From NCBI GenBank assembly GCA_900546245.1, contig URBY01000020.1, forward strand, positions 1 to 21,781: DNA of 21,781 bases, given 5' to 3'. The stretch's first letter is position 1. Each line of letters opens with the position of its first letter. The notes beneath the pieces are model-generated. The model saw only the letters and a program-made list of their open reading frames with translations. It searched no databases and was not told the DNA's origin. The translations under genes were made by a program, and so were the position numbers. The stretch is from an uncultured Mycoplasmatota bacterium (GTDB taxonomy: Bacteria; Bacillota_I; Bacilli_A; RF39; UBA660). Positions 21,522 through 21,781 of the stretch are shown here, piece by piece.

Positions 21522-21781
21522 ATGAAAAAAGACTATATGTATAAATATCCTAGTAATGTAGTTTATTACAGTAATTATCCTTATATGGATAGAAATAGTA
21601 ATTATAATTCAAATGATGAAAGATTTGCGGGTGGATTTATTGGACCATTTATTTTAGGAGGTATAACTGGAGGACTTGTCGCACCATTTTTCTATGGTAA
21701 TGGATATGGATATAATAGACCAAATGTTTATTACTATCAACCAGGACCATATATGCCACCATATTATGGTAGACCATACTA
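21522..21781 (+). CDS. Gly/Tyr/Pro-rich small surface or coat-like protein (3' end outside window)
   Basis: The first 86 residues are visible and the frame is open at the window edge. A Tyr/Asn-rich N-terminus (about 1-35) is followed by a hydrophobic glycine helix, FAGGFIGPFILGGITGG (about 36-52), and a low-complexity tail of Tyr, Gly, Pro and Asn. No cleavable signal peptide is obvious. The composition resembles small coat or envelope proteins of Bacilli, but that is a composition-based guess. ATG 21522 follows AAAGGATGAG. It is divergent from the SpoIIM-like gene, with ~90 bp between. Confidence 0.65.
   Translation, partial: MKKDYMYKYPSNVVYYSNYPYMDRNSNYNSNDERFAGGFIGPFILGGITGGLVAPFFYGNGYGYNRPNVYYYQPGPYMPPYYGRPY

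Overview
The window is a very AT-rich bacterial chromosome segment. G+C is roughly a quarter by eye, and AAA, AAT and TTA codons dominate. Gene order and content (D-aminoacyl-tRNA deacylase, HisRS, AspRS, a 6S-like RNA, TcdA, RarA, XerD, MnmA, a SpoIIM-like protein), GGAGG/GGTGA ribosome sites and T-tailed hairpin terminators point to a low-GC Firmicutes/Bacilli lineage, perhaps an uncultured gut Bacilli or Mollicutes-related clade. UGA is used as a stop (ATGA overlaps at dtd/AI-2E and nth/next gene) and every Trp seen in conserved proteins is TGG, so the Mycoplasma code does not apply.

Layout. (1) 1-677 is the 3' end of a surface-type gene. Its last ~100 bp are about 50% G+C and adenine-poor, and look like the variable region of a diversity-generating retroelement (DGR) target. 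(2) 767-6217 is a translation, repair and envelope block: dtd, an AI-2E-type permease and pgsA, then an unknown acidic protein, then hisS, nth and an unknown membrane protein. (3) 6296-11233 holds aspS, an unknown gene, a 6S-like RNA, tcdA, an unknown gene and convergent rarA. (4) 11295-15232 is an accessory stretch of small unknown genes. It contains a type III toxin-antitoxin locus of the ToxIN/AbiQ kind (12382-13154), an orphan XRE regulator, two paralogous small acidic proteins, and a TetR-family remnant without its DNA-binding domain. (5) 15285-18404 carries xerD, a phosphohexomutase (pgcA type) and an unknown gene. (6) 18421-18786 is non-coding and extremely AT-rich. (7) 18787-21428 on the minus strand carries an XRE-type regulator, mnmA and a SpoIIM-like membrane protein. 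(8) A Gly/Tyr-rich protein begins at 21522 and runs off the end.

The most notable locus is the type III toxin-antitoxin system. A sigma-A-type promoter is followed by a leader with three inverted repeats, then three ~36-nt tandem repeats that each fold as an H-type pseudoknot with compensatory base changes between units, then a strong terminator, then a ToxN/AbiQ-like endoribonuclease gene. The toxin is split by a frameshift near 12830-12842, so this is either a toxin inactivated while its RNA antitoxin was kept, or an assembly error. The second is the putative DGR variable region at the left edge; neither a reverse transcriptase nor a template repeat is in the window.

Most promoters seen are TTGACA/TATAAT-like with 16-18 nt spacing, often with an extended TGn -10, and lie close to the start codon. 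Most transcription units end in obvious intrinsic terminators.
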